This document shows positions 49,250-58,574 of a stretch of DNA of 64,000 nucleotides, piece after piece. The position numbers were made by a program, and so were the translations under genes. Numbering within the stretch: position 1 is the first letter of the stretch; each line of letters starts with the position of its first letter. The notes beneath the pieces are model-generated. The model worked only from the letters and a program-made list of their open reading frames with translations. It was not told the origin of the DNA and searched no databases. Source of the DNA: Caldibacillus thermoamylovorans. Its GTDB lineage: Bacteria > Bacillota > Bacilli > Bacillales > Caldibacillaceae. The stretch covers positions 62,001-126,000 of the forward strand of contig NZ_CCRF01000045.1 of assembly GCF_000751775.1 (NCBI RefSeq), written 5' to 3'.

Positions 49250-50260
49250 TTGGCTGAAAAAAAAGAATTGACCGGAAAACAAAAAGCCGCTATCCTTCTC
49301 ATCTCGCTTGGTCCCGACGTATCAGCATCTGTTTATAAATATTTAACAGAGGAAGAAATTGAAAAATTAACATTGGAAATTTCCACGATAAAAAATGTTA
49401 CAGCTGATAAGAAAGAAGAAGTTATTGAGGAATTCCATAATCTTGCCTTAGCTCAAGATTATATTTCACAAGGCGGGATCGGCTATGCAAAAATGATACT
49501 AGAGAAAGCTTTAGGAAGTGAGCAGGCAACAGCCATACTCAATCGTTTGACTTCAGCATTACAAGTGAGACCGTTTGATTTTGCCAGAAAAGCGGATCCA
49601 AATCAAATATTAAATTTTATTCAAAATGAGCATCCGCAAACGATCGCCTTAATTCTGTCCTATTTAGACGCTAACCAGGCAGCAACCATTTTGTCCAATT
49701 TACCTGAGGAAATGCAGGCGGATGTTGCTAGGAGAATAGCTTTAATGGACAGCACATCACCGGAAGTAATTTATGAGGTAGAACAAATTTTGGAACAAAA
49801 ACTTTCCGCAACATTTACGCATGATTATACGCAAACCGGTGGTATAGAGGCGATTGTGGAAGTATTGAACGGTGTCGATCGGGCGACAGAGAGAACAATA
49901 CTCGAAGGTTTGGAAAAGAAAGATCCTGAGCTGGCAGAGGAAATTAAGAAACGGATGTTTGTCTTTGAAGATATTGTCACTCTTGATAATCGTGCTATTC
50001 AAATGATTATTCGAGATTGCGAAAATGAAGACTTACTGCTTGCACTAAAAGTCGCCAGTGATGAAGTGAAAGAAATCATCTTTCGAAATATGTCAACACG
50101 GATGCGTGATACATTTAAAGAAGAACTTGAGATTATGGGGCCTGTCCGTTTACGTGATGTTGAGGAGGCACAAGGAAGGATCGTTTCGATCATTCGTGGA
50201 CTGGAAGAAGCAGGAGAAATCATTATTGTTCGTGGGGGAGGAGATGATATCATTGTCTAA
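49250..50260 (+). CDS. fliG: flagellar motor switch protein FliG
   Basis: Rotor protein that receives torque from the stator and binds FliF and FliM. The N, middle (EHPQTIALILSYL) and C-terminal domains (ending VRLRDVEEAQGRIVSIIRGLEEAGE) are complete over 336 residues. The start is TTG directly after AAGGAGGTGATTTT. The fliH start lies inside its last codons. Confidence 0.96.
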   Translation: MAEKKELTGKQKAAILLISLGPDVSASVYKYLTEEEIEKLTLEISTIKNVTADKKEEVIEEFHNLALAQDYISQGGIGYAKMILEKALGSEQATAILNRLTSALQVRPFDFARKADPNQILNFIQNEHPQTIALILSYLDANQAATILSNLPEEMQADVARRIALMDSTSPEVIYEVEQILEQKLSATFTHDYTQTGGIEAIVEVLNGVDRATERTILEGLEKKDPELAEEIKKRMFVFEDIVTLDNRAIQMIIRDCENEDLLLALKVASDEVKEIIFRNMSTRMRDTFKEELEIMGPVRLRDVEEAQGRIVSIIRGLEEAGEIIIVRGGGDDIIV

Positions 50261-51014
50261 CGTTGTTAAAAGAACCAATACAGATGAAATGGAAGAAAAA
50301 ATAACGATCCGTTTACTGACAATGAATCGTTCAAGACAACCACACGAAGAAACAGACGGTTCCATTCAACCTCTTCAAAATAATGAACAAATCGAAAAGG
50401 CTACTAAAGAAGCAAATTTAATTGTTGAACGTGCGAATCAAGAAGCAGAACAAATTCGCCGGCAAATAGAAAAAGAAAAACAGTTATTTGCCAAAGAAAA
50501 AGAGAAAATATACCAACAAGCTCATCATGAAGGTTATACAAAAGGAATTCAACTTGGTCAAGAAAAAGGTTATCGGAAAGTGGAAGAACTTATTCAATTT
50601 GCAAAGTCCATTGTTGATGATGCAAAGATTGAATATCAAAAATGTGTCGATAAATCCGAACAAACAATCTTGACTTTAAGTCTTAAAGTTGCTGAAAAAA
50701 TTCTTTGCTCAAGTTTACATGAAAATGAAGAAAGGTTTTTACCGTTAGTAAAAAAGGCAATTGATGAAGTGAAAAATTATAAAGAGGTTCAAATATATGT
50801 AAATCCGAGCCGTTACGCCTTACTTGTCAAGAAAAAAGATGAACTTTTGCCTCATTTTCATGATGGACAACTATATATTTATCCTGATGAAAATTTATCA
50901 GAAACGGGCTGTATTATTGAAACGGATGGATTACGGATGGATGTCGGCCTTGATACCCAACTCCGGGAAATAAAAAAGAAATTGTTTGAACTATTCATTG
51001 GTGATGAAGAATGA
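50253..51014 (+). CDS. fliH: flagellar export ATPase regulator FliH
   Basis: Holds the ATPase FliI at the export gate. It has a long acidic/glutamine-rich coiled-coil N-terminal half with repeated alanine and glutamate (about 45-115) and a C-terminal FliH domain. The TTG at 50253 (after GGAGGAGATG) is preferred to ATG at 50244, which is too close to the ribosome site; earlier in-frame starts lie deep in fliG. It overlaps fliG by 8 and fliI by 4 bases. Confidence 0.85.
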   Translation: MSNVVKRTNTDEMEEKITIRLLTMNRSRQPHEETDGSIQPLQNNEQIEKATKEANLIVERANQEAEQIRRQIEKEKQLFAKEKEKIYQQAHHEGYTKGIQLGQEKGYRKVEELIQFAKSIVDDAKIEYQKCVDKSEQTILTLSLKVAEKILCSSLHENEERFLPLVKKAIDEVKNYKEVQIYVNPSRYALLVKKKDELLPHFHDGQLYIYPDENLSETGCIIETDGLRMDVGLDTQLREIKKKLFELFIGDEE

Positions 51015-52333
51015 AAGCAATCGATTTAGTACATCATCTTGCAACCATTGATACTTACAAACGATACGGCAGGGTTAAACAAGTTGTGGGAATCATGATT
51101 GAATCAAAAGGACCGACTTGTTCGATTGGCGATATTTGTTACATTTATCCGAAAAGCGGCTCAGGGAAGAAAAAAATATTAGGAGAAGTCGTCGGGTTTA
51201 AAGACGAAAATGTCTATATTATGCCTTTTACAACGGTAAGTGATATTGCTCCTGGCTGGTTGGTAGAAAGTACGGAAAAACCTTTGGATATTAAAGTAGG
51301 GGATGCATTGATAGGGAATGTACTTGATTCCATGGGAAAACCATTGGATGGTTCGCTCCTCCCTGATAATTTACGTAGCTGGCCAACTGAACGAAAACCT
51401 CCCAATCCGCTTCATCGGCCGCCAATTACGAAACCGTTAGAAGTTGGTGTTCGTTCCATTGATGGCTTATTAACGATTGGAAAAGGGCAACGAATCGGTA
51501 TTTTTGCAGGTAGTGGAGTCGGGAAGAGTACATTGCTGGGGATGATTGCCCGAAATACAAAAGCAGACTTAAATGTAATAGCATTAATTGGTGAACGAGG
51601 TAGGGAAGTTCGAGAATTTATTGAACATGATCTCGGTCCAGAAGGATTAAAACGTTCGATTGTAGTGGCAGCGACAAGTGATCAACCTGCCTTGATGAGA
51701 ATTAAAGGTGCATATACAGCAACGGCAATAGCAGAATATTATCGCGACAAAGGTTTAGATGTGATGCTGATGATGGATTCCATCACCCGGATTGCGATGG
51801 CACAAAGAGAAGTAGGACTGGCAACCGGTGAACCACCAGCAACAAAAGGATACACGCCTTCTGTATTTTCCATGCTGCCCGTTTTACTGGAACGGACCGG
51901 TACTAATGCAAATGGATCCATTACGGCGATTTATACTGTACTCGTTGATGGTGATGATTTTAATGAACCAATTGCGGATACTGTTCGTGGGATATTGGAC
52001 GGACATATTGTATTAGACCGAAATTTGGCTAACAAAGGACAATACCCCGCCATCAATATCTTGAAAAGTATCAGTAGATTAATGAACTCTTTAGTCACAA
52101 GAGAGCATTTTGATGCGGCCAACCGTTTTAGAGATTTATTAAATACATATGAACAATCGGAGGATTTAATCAACATAGGTGCTTATAAAAAAGGCTCTTC
52201 AAAAGAAATCGATGAAGCCATTGAGTATTATCCAAAAATCATTTCATATTTAAAACAACGAACTGATGAAAAAATTTCAATGGAAGAAAGTATTACTCTA
52301 TTAAATAAACTTTTCGCAGGTGATTATCAGTGA
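51011..52333 (+). CDS. fliI: flagellum-specific export ATPase FliI
   Basis: F1-beta-like hexameric ATPase that drives substrate entry into the flagellar export gate. Walker A AGSGVGKST holds Lys172, with LIGERGREVREF and the Walker B LMMDSITR. Length 440 is standard. It is translated in coupling with fliH and fliJ (4-base overlaps on both sides). Confidence 0.96.
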   Translation: MKAIDLVHHLATIDTYKRYGRVKQVVGIMIESKGPTCSIGDICYIYPKSGSGKKKILGEVVGFKDENVYIMPFTTVSDIAPGWLVESTEKPLDIKVGDALIGNVLDSMGKPLDGSLLPDNLRSWPTERKPPNPLHRPPITKPLEVGVRSIDGLLTIGKGQRIGIFAGSGVGKSTLLGMIARNTKADLNVIALIGERGREVREFIEHDLGPEGLKRSIVVAATSDQPALMRIKGAYTATAIAEYYRDKGLDVMLMMDSITRIAMAQREVGLATGEPPATKGYTPSVFSMLPVLLERTGTNANGSITAIYTVLVDGDDFNEPIADTVRGILDGHIVLDRNLANKGQYPAINILKSISRLMNSLVTREHFDAANRFRDLLNTYEQSEDLINIGAYKKGSSKEIDEAIEYYPKIISYLKQRTDEKISMEESITLLNKLFAGDYQ

Positions 52334-52770
52334 AATTTACATTTAAACTGGAAAAACTTTTAGACTTGCGTGAAAAAGAAAAAGAAGAGCAGGTATTTAT
52401 GTATGAAAAAGCCATCCGTAAGTTTGAAGAAGTCGCAGAAAAGCTATATCACTTATTGAAGAAAAAGGAAGATATTGAACAACAGCAATTAAAAAAAATT
52501 GAATCCGGGGTCAGTATCCGGGAAATTCGTTTAGGACAACATTATTTATTAAATTTACAAAAAGAAATTGACAGCTACCAACAATTAGTCTTTCATGCCC
52601 GCAAACATATGCAGGAAGAGGAACAACGCCTGATTGAAAAAAATATTGAAGTTAAAAAAATGGAAAAGATGAAAAGCAAAGAATACGAAAAATTTCTCCA
52701 TTTTCTGGATGTGGAAGATCGTAAAGTAATGGACGAAATTTCTATGCAAATCGTGGCGAGGGAGAAGTAA
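52330..52770 (+). CDS. fliJ: flagellar export chaperone FliJ
   Basis: Coiled-coil chaperone-like protein at the centre of the FliI ring. Nearly the whole 146 residues are helical and charged, with LEKLLDLREKEKEEQ at the N-terminus. The start is GTG overlapping the fliI stop (GTGA). Confidence 0.9.
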   Translation: MKFTFKLEKLLDLREKEKEEQVFMYEKAIRKFEEVAEKLYHLLKKKEDIEQQQLKKIESGVSIREIRLGQHYLLNLQKEIDSYQQLVFHARKHMQEEEQRLIEKNIEVKKMEKMKSKEYEKFLHFLDVEDRKVMDEISMQIVAREK

Positions 52771-52777
52771 TGTCACA

Positions 52778-53377
52778 ATGAGAGAGGAAAATAAAACAAT
52801 GGAAGAAAACAAATCGGGAATTTTAAAGAAGCTATTTTATTTTGTCATCATCCCTTTTTTGCTTATTCTAACCATTGTTCTCATTATATCTACCGTTTCG
52901 GGATTGAATATTTTTCAGGAAGCAGCAAAAATACCTGTCATTGGAAGTTTGTTTTCTAGTAAGGATATGGCAACCACTTCAATAGAAGAATATGATCAGC
53001 AAATCAATAAACTTCAGGCCCAATTAAAAAATCAGGAAAAAAAGGTTGAAGATTTGCAGTCGGAATTAGAAAAGAAAGACCAAGAAATAGCAACTTTGCA
53101 AGAGGAAAAAGAAAACTTCGAAAACACTCAAGTGGAGCCGGGAAATGAAAATGTAAATGCAAATGATCAGAATGAAACAGATACGCAATGGAACGAAGTT
53201 ATCAAAACTTATGAAAAGATGAAACCACAAAGCGCCGCAAACATTCTTGCGCAGATGGATGAAACAACAGCTCTTAATATTATGACCGATTTAAAAGAGG
53301 ATACATTGGCACGGATTCTGGAAAAAATGCCGGTAGAAAAGGCTGCCAATTTTACCGCTAAATTAGCTAATCAATAA
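52778..53377 (+). CDS. ylxF: YlxF, MgtE-like intracellular-domain flagellar protein
   Basis: Membrane-anchored protein of the fla/che operon with a poorly known role in motility. A membrane helix at about 19-42 is followed by a coiled coil (about 65-110). The C-terminal helical repeat (KPQSAANILAQMDETTALNIM, then EKMPVEKAANFTAKL) resembles the MgtE N domain and the FliG middle domain. The ATG at 52778 is used; an in-frame ATG at 52799 also has AGAGAGG before it. Length 199. Confidence 0.85.
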   Translation: MREENKTMEENKSGILKKLFYFVIIPFLLILTIVLIISTVSGLNIFQEAAKIPVIGSLFSSKDMATTSIEEYDQQINKLQAQLKNQEKKVEDLQSELEKKDQEIATLQEEKENFENTQVEPGNENVNANDQNETDTQWNEVIKTYEKMKPQSAANILAQMDETTALNIMTDLKEDTLARILEKMPVEKAANFTAKLANQ

Positions 53378-53407
53378 AACTATGTAAACTTGAAAGGAGG
53401 TGAAAAC

Positions 53408-54751
53408 ATGATCAGTGTCTTAGGCAATTTGCAAGTTTTATTAACAAATCCGCAACAAAATCATGACCCGCTAGTTAGACAAGAGGGACAAGTCGGCAGT
53501 TTTGAACAGTTACTGGCTTTGTTTGCAAATCATTTACTTGAGGAAAATGCCAATCAAGGAAAGAATGTTAACCAAGGAAAGATGGTTTCATTTGAAGGAC
53601 TTGGCCAGAGGGAAGCAAGTGAAGATACGTCGATGAACTTGGAAGAGCTACTGGAATTTACTGGTATTGATGCAGATGATTTATTGACTTCAATCCTGAA
53701 TATCCTCGGTTTATTACTTAAAGAAACGAAGGATAATGGAACAGAAGACGAACAGATTCAAGAACAAATTCAACAACTTTTGGAAGAGGTAAAAAAAGAT
53801 CAAGGAAATCCTCAAGGTTTTGTGAATCTCTTACAATTAATGAACCAATTTGAGTTTTCTCAAGTTATCAGCTCGGAACAAAGTCAAGATTTTACAAATG
53901 TTGTTAAGACTGCCGTTGTTTTATATCGATTGTTAAATGATAATAAAAAACCGGGTTTCCTTACACAAGAGCAGGAAAAAATTATAAAAACCTTTTATCA
54001 AAATTTACAAGCAAATATGAAAAAATCGGATGTTATGCAATCGGCTTTTGCCAAGTTGGATACGGATAAAGGGGTTGAAGATCTTTCTGTGTTTAGAAGT
54101 AAGCAGCCCTATCTAATGATTCGGACCGTTGATATGAAGAGTTTCGGCGAAGCACCATCATCGCATATGATCAATAACAATGAAGTGATTGATGTCAGTG
54201 AACTGCCAAAAATTGGATCAGATGAAACCGGTCAAAATCAACAATTATCAGGAAAGCCAATAGAAGCGGGGACTGTCCAAACTCCTAACACAGGTGGTTC
54301 GCTTCAATTATTGGAAGGGAACAAGCCGGTCACGATGGAACGTTTTATAAAAGATTTTGAAACGATTTTAGCCAAAAGTAAATTTTACCAAAACGGTCAA
54401 GTACAAAAGTTGACTATCCAGTTAAAGCCGGAACATTTAGGCACATTAAAAATTGAACTCATTCAACAGCATAATGAACTTGTTGCAAAAATTATTTCGT
54501 CAACGACAAGTGCTAGAGAGTTATTAGAGTCGCAATCTCAAGCATTAAAACAAGCACTCGTGCAGCAAAATATCCCAATTAATCGGATTGATTTTCTTGA
54601 TGAAACCCAGCAGGAAGGATTCAATCATCAACAACCTAACCAAAACAACGATCATCCTGGATATGATCAGCATGAAGAAAAAGAAAATGAACATAATAAT
54701 GAAAATTTCATGGAAACTTTTAAGGCGACACTATTAAACTATGAAATTTAG
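53408..54751 (+). CDS. fliK: flagellar hook-length control protein FliK
   Basis: Secreted molecular ruler that tells FlhB to switch from hook to filament export. The long low-complexity glutamine- and asparagine-rich N-terminal part is followed by the hook-length control domain with IQLKPEHLGTLKIELIQ and LLESQSQALKQAL, ending in a hydrophilic HN-rich tail. The ATG at 53408 follows AAAGGAGGTG; an in-frame ATG at 53390 is rejected. Length 447. Confidence 0.92.
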   Translation: MISVLGNLQVLLTNPQQNHDPLVRQEGQVGSFEQLLALFANHLLEENANQGKNVNQGKMVSFEGLGQREASEDTSMNLEELLEFTGIDADDLLTSILNILGLLLKETKDNGTEDEQIQEQIQQLLEEVKKDQGNPQGFVNLLQLMNQFEFSQVISSEQSQDFTNVVKTAVVLYRLLNDNKKPGFLTQEQEKIIKTFYQNLQANMKKSDVMQSAFAKLDTDKGVEDLSVFRSKQPYLMIRTVDMKSFGEAPSSHMINNNEVIDVSELPKIGSDETGQNQQLSGKPIEAGTVQTPNTGGSLQLLEGNKPVTMERFIKDFETILAKSKFYQNGQVQKLTIQLKPEHLGTLKIELIQQHNELVAKIISSTTSARELLESQSQALKQALVQQNIPINRIDFLDETQQEGFNHQQPNQNNDHPGYDQHEEKENEHNNENFMETFKATLLNYEI

Positions 54752-54759
54752 GTGATTTC

Positions 54760-55398
54760 ATGACGAATACAATAGATTCAAGTTATTATTTATCAAATGC
54801 CAAACAGAGTTCTACTAATAATAATACATTGGGAAAAGATGCTTTTTTAAAGTTATTAGTAACCCAATTGCAAAACCAGGACCCGCTAAATCCAATGCAA
54901 GACCGTGAATTTATTGCCCAGATGGCAACCTTTTCCCAGCTCGAACAAATGATAACAATGAATCAGTCGATGGAAGAGTTAATTTCCGTTCAAAAGGAAC
55001 AGCAAATGCTTTCTTACCAATCTTTACTGGGAATGGAAGTTAAGTGGGATAAAATCACTTACCCTAGCGATGAAAAGGCTGAGCCAATTATCGAAAACGG
55101 GACAGGAATCATTACTTCAATAAAGTTTACCGAGGATGGTGTGAAATTATACTTGGAAGACGGTACAGAATTAACACCTAGTAATATTTCAGGGGTGTCG
55201 GTTCAAGAAAAGGGGAATCAACTTGCCAATGCAAGCAATCTCATAGGAAAAAAGGTTTCTTGGGAAGAAAAAGGTGAACTGCAATATGCCATCGTTCAAG
55301 CAGTAAGTCAAAAAGACGGGCAAATTTTTTATCAAGTAAATGATCAAACAGGAACGAAATTGACGATCGACCAAATTCTTTCAATCATGGTTGCTTAG
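54760..55398 (+). CDS. flgD: flagellar hook-capping protein FlgD
   Basis: Scaffold that caps the growing hook. The N-terminal signature LGKDAFLKLLVTQLQNQDPLNPM is exact for the family, with FIAQMATFSQLEQM next. The C-terminal beta part is short, as in Bacillus FlgD. Length 212. AGGTGATTTC lies before the ATG, 8 bases after fliK. Confidence 0.94.
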   Translation: MTNTIDSSYYLSNAKQSSTNNNTLGKDAFLKLLVTQLQNQDPLNPMQDREFIAQMATFSQLEQMITMNQSMEELISVQKEQQMLSYQSLLGMEVKWDKITYPSDEKAEPIIENGTGIITSIKFTEDGVKLYLEDGTELTPSNISGVSVQEKGNQLANASNLIGKKVSWEEKGELQYAIVQAVSQKDGQIFYQVNDQTGTKLTIDQILSIMVA

Positions 55399-55452
55399 GC
55401 GATCTTGAAAAATGATTCTCTGGAAATTAATCTGGAGTCAGGGGTTGATGAA

Positions 55453-55827
55453 ATGCAAATAAGAAATACATTTATTCCACCAATTGGTATCCAAAAATTG
55501 AATACAGAAAACAAAAGTAGAACGACAAATACGAATTTTGCCGACCATTTGCAAGAGGCGATAAAAAATGATACCAATTTAACCATTAGCAAACATGCGA
55601 AAACACGCATCGAACAAAGAAATATAGAAATTAGCTCGGAAGATTGGAAGAAAATTAGTGAAAAAGTAACCGAGGCGAAACAAATGGGTGTCAATGAATC
55701 ATTAGTTCTTTTAGACCATGCGGCTTTAATTGTCAGTGCAAAAAATCAAACGGTTATTACTGCAATGGACCGTAGTGAGACCAACTCACAAATTTTCACT
55801 AATATTAATGGAACCATTATTATCTAG
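55453..55827 (+). CDS. flagellar operon protein, TIGR02530-like
   Basis: Small conserved protein of flagellar operons, found between flgD and flgE/flgG in many Firmicutes and of unknown function. The core HAKTRIEQRNIEISSEDWKK and the C-terminal LVLLDHAALIVSAKNQTVITA segments are visible. A short disordered N-terminal stretch contains the hook-gene-like PPIGIQKL. The ATG at 55453 is preferred to TTG 55405, because GGGGTTGATGAA lies close to it. Length 124. Absent from B. subtilis at this position. Confidence 0.75.
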   Translation: MQIRNTFIPPIGIQKLNTENKSRTTNTNFADHLQEAIKNDTNLTISKHAKTRIEQRNIEISSEDWKKISEKVTEAKQMGVNESLVLLDHAALIVSAKNQTVITAMDRSETNSQIFTNINGTIII

Positions 55828-55829
55828 AC

Positions 55830-55881
55830 CGGCTGGACCTTCAAAAGGAAAGCCGAGCCTTGCTGATTGACTGAAGCAGGC
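55830..55881 (+). other. intra-operon hairpin pair before flgG
   Basis: Two stems occupy the 83-base spacer. CGGCT and CCTT (55830-55841) pair with AAGG and AGCCG (55845-55855); then GCCTTGCT (55857-55864) pairs with AGCAGGC (55875-55881) with one bulge. Neither has a T run, so they are more likely processing or stability elements than terminators. Confidence 0.45.
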
Positions 55882-55910
55882 AATTTGAAAATTGAAGGGA
55901 GAATTTATTT

Positions 55911-56744
55911 ATGCTTAGATCAATGTACTCAGGAATATCCGGTATGAAAAACATGCAAATCAAATTGGACGTAATCGGAAATAATATTGCGAATGTAAAC
56001 ACTTTTGGATTCAAAAAAGGTCGGATTACTTTCAAAGATGCAATGTATCAAACAATCGGTTCAGCTTCCGGGGGTACTGCTACCCGAGGGGGAATTAACG
56101 CGAAACAAGTTGGTTTAGGTTCAGAAATTGCTTCGATCGATACGATTCATACGGAAAGCAGTATGCAAAACACAAGTCGTCCACTAGATTTGGCGATTAC
56201 CAAGGGAGATGGCTATTTTGTCGTCAATGATGGCGGACAAGATTACTTTACCCGTGCAGGAAACTTTTATATCGATGAAACCGGCTTATTAGTAAATTCG
56301 GACGGCTTCAGAGTACAAGGGTTTAATCCTGAGACAAATGCAAGAGGAGATATTACAATCCCAAAACAAATTGATGAAGGAGGTAACTCCGTTGGGCTGC
56401 AAAGTATCAGCATTTCCCAAACCGGTGAAATTATTGCCCAGTATGAAAATGGAACAGTAAATACAATTAGTAATATCGCATTAGCAAGATTCAGCAATGC
56501 GGAAGGTCTCGACAAAGCCGGAGGAAACTTATATCAAAGTTCACCGAATTCCGGTGATCCTCAATTTGGAATTGGCGGTGGCGCATACGGTACAGTTGTT
56601 TCAGGTAAACTGGAAATGTCTAACGTTGATCTTTCCGAGGAGTTTACAGAAATGATTGTTGCCCAACGTGGTTTTCAAGCCAATTCCCGGATCATTACGA
56701 CTTCAGATGAAATTCTTCAAGAATTGGTTAACTTAAAACGTTAA
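55911..56744 (+). CDS. flgG: flagellar hook/rod protein of the FlgE/FlgG family
   Basis: Exported axial protein. The N-terminal SMYSGISGMKNMQIKLDVIGNNIANVNTFG motif and the C-terminal GFQANSRIITTSDEILQELVNLKR pattern are shared by hook and rod proteins. At 277 residues it matches the short hook protein that B. subtilis calls FlgE and others call FlgG; its place after flgD favours hook. AAGGGAG precedes the ATG. Confidence 0.9.
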   Translation: MLRSMYSGISGMKNMQIKLDVIGNNIANVNTFGFKKGRITFKDAMYQTIGSASGGTATRGGINAKQVGLGSEIASIDTIHTESSMQNTSRPLDLAITKGDGYFVVNDGGQDYFTRAGNFYIDETGLLVNSDGFRVQGFNPETNARGDITIPKQIDEGGNSVGLQSISISQTGEIIAQYENGTVNTISNIALARFSNAEGLDKAGGNLYQSSPNSGDPQFGIGGGAYGTVVSGKLEMSNVDLSEEFTEMIVAQRGFQANSRIITTSDEILQELVNLKR

Positions 56745-56772
56745 TCAGTAACGGAAAGATGTTAATAATTTA

Positions 56773-56823
56773 ATCAGGGGGGATAAGCCGGAGAAAATTT
56801 GGTTTCCCGGCAACCTCCTTGAT
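56773..56823 (+). other. strong hairpin upstream of swrD
   Basis: ATCAGGGGGG (56773-56782) pairs with CCTCCTTGAT (56814-56823) with two G-U pairs, and GCCGG (56787-56791) with CCGGC (56807-56811) inside it. There is no T run. It lies in the 122-base spacer between flgG and swrD. Confidence 0.55.
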
Positions 56824-56866
56824 AACCATAAATAGATTTTAGAAAAGAAAAGTTTGGTGAGTAATT

Positions 56867-57097
56867 TTGATAAAGTTAACGAGATTAAACGGGAATACAT
56901 TTTATTTAAATGCTTTCTTAATTGAAACGGTCGAGTCATTTCCTGATACTACCATCCTTTTGACAAATGGAAAAAGGTATGTTGTAAGTGAAGATGCTGA
57001 GACGCTCGTTTCTTTGACAAAACAATTTTATCGGGATATCCGGATGATTACAATAGATCAACGGAAGGAGGAAACCGGTCTTGAAAAAAACAGTTAG
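56867..57097 (+). CDS. swrD: swarming motility protein SwrD (YlzI)
   Basis: Small protein (76 residues) of the FlbD family that raises flagellar motor power and is needed for swarming in B. subtilis. The conserved IKLTRLNG...FYLNAFLIE and PDTTILLTNGKRYVV segments are clear. The start is TTG after GGTGAG. It overlaps fliL by 17 bases. Confidence 0.9.
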   Translation: MIKLTRLNGNTFYLNAFLIETVESFPDTTILLTNGKRYVVSEDAETLVSLTKQFYRDIRMITIDQRKEETGLEKNS

Positions 57098-57503
57098 ACT
57101 GCTCCTGATATTTATGTCGGTTGTAATCATTGCTCTTGCTGTTGGTCTTTACTATTTTTTTATGAAAGGAACTGAGGCTGCGGGTGGCAAGCCGACAGCA
57201 GATGAAATAGTAGAGAATTCAGTAGAAATCCCTGAAATTACCACAAATTTGTTAAACGGTGATTATATTCGTATCTCTTTTACGATTCAAACGGATGGTA
57301 AAAAAGCGAAAGAAGAATTAGAAAAGCGAAACTTTCAAGTGGAAAATGTAATTATAAAAAAATTATCCGGTTTAGAAGCGAAAGATTTGGAAGGGACGGA
57401 AGGGAAAGTAAAATTGGAAAACGACTTAAAAGAAAGTTTAAGTGAATCTATGGAGGAAGGTAAAATCATCCAAGTTTACATTACCTCGACAATCATCCAA
57501 TGA
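57081..57503 (+). CDS. fliL: flagellar basal body-associated protein FliL
   Basis: Single-pass membrane protein that supports stator function. A membrane helix (about 6-28) is followed by a periplasmic-side domain of about 110 residues. The start is TTG after AAGGAGG, inside the end of swrD. Length 140. Confidence 0.92.
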   Translation: MKKTVRLLLIFMSVVIIALAVGLYYFFMKGTEAAGGKPTADEIVENSVEIPEITTNLLNGDYIRISFTIQTDGKKAKEELEKRNFQVENVIIKKLSGLEAKDLEGTEGKVKLENDLKESLSESMEEGKIIQVYITSTIIQ

Positions 57504-57572
57504 ATCTATTAATATCCTATAGCAAAATTTATAACTTCATTGAAAAATATCTGATGGCTGGAGGTGACAAAC

Positions 57573-58574
57573 TTGCCATCCGGTGAGATACTTTCCCAAA
57601 GTGAAATCGATGCGTTACTTTCTGCTTTATCTACTGGTGAAGTAAATGCAGAAGAAATCAAAAAAGAAGAAGAAGAAAAAAAGATTCGTACTTACGATTT
57701 CAAACGGGCGCTCCGTTTTTCAAAAGAACAAATTCGCAGTTTAACGAGAATTCATGATAATTTAGCCCGACTTTTAACCACTCATTTCTCGGCAAAACTG
57801 CGGACGTATGTTCATGTTGAAGTCGCAAGTGCCGATCAAATTCCATACGAAGAGTTTGTTCGGTCCATTCCGAAAATGACCGTTTTATATTTATATGAAG
57901 TTCCTCCACTAGAGGGAAGATTATTGATAGAGATTAATCCAAATATTGCTTATGCCATGCTTGACCGGATTTTAGGCGGAATGGGAACAAGTATAAATAA
58001 AATTGATCAATTAACCGATATTGAAACGAAAATTATGACGAATTTATTTGAAGTTGCATTTGAACAATTACAGGAAGCATGGGAAACCGTTACACATATT
58101 AATCCTGTCTTACAAAGCTTTGAAGTAAATCCGCAATTTTTACAAATGGTTTCTCCTAATGAGACGGTTGTTGTCATTTCTTTAAATACAGTAATTGGAG
58201 AAACGAGCGGGATGATTAATATTTGTATTCCTCATATTGTGTTGGAACCAATTATCTCAAAATTATCGGTTTCTTATTGGATGCAAACAGAAAAAAAACA
58301 AGCAGAGCCGGAAAAACTTCTTGCCCTAAAAAGACATTTAAAACATACTCAATTACCGGTTATTGCTGAATTAGGTCAGTCGGAAATAACGATTGAGGAA
58401 TTTTTAAATTTAACGGAAGGTGACTGTATTGAATTGAATAGAAAAATAGACCAACCGATAATCATAAAGGTGGAAGGAAAACCGAAATTTTTAGCACAGC
58501 CCGGAAAAATAAATAATAAATTGGCTGTCCAAATACTTGAAGAATTGAAGGAGGGAGATGAGAATGATGAATGA
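57573..58574 (+). CDS. fliM: flagellar motor switch protein FliM
   Basis: Switch-complex protein that binds CheY-P. The N-terminal CheY-binding EILSQSEIDALLSAL, the CheC-like middle part and a C-terminal SpoA domain are present. The TTG at 57573 gives a start matching B. subtilis FliM and lies 6 bases after GGAGGTGA; an in-frame GTG at 57564 falls inside that site. Length 333. It overlaps fliY by 11 bases. Confidence 0.95.
   Translation: MPSGEILSQSEIDALLSALSTGEVNAEEIKKEEEEKKIRTYDFKRALRFSKEQIRSLTRIHDNLARLLTTHFSAKLRTYVHVEVASADQIPYEEFVRSIPKMTVLYLYEVPPLEGRLLIEINPNIAYAMLDRILGGMGTSINKIDQLTDIETKIMTNLFEVAFEQLQEAWETVTHINPVLQSFEVNPQFLQMVSPNETVVVISLNTVIGETSGMINICIPHIVLEPIISKLSVSYWMQTEKKQAEPEKLLALKRHLKHTQLPVIAELGQSEITIEEFLNLTEGDCIELNRKIDQPIIIKVEGKPKFLAQPGKINNKLAVQILEELKEGDENDE

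Noticed and set aside
56773-56823. Riboswitch such as a cyclic-di-GMP or other known class before swrD
   Set aside because: The conserved core motifs of known classes were not recognisable and no expression platform with a T run is present, so only an unnamed hairpin is reported.
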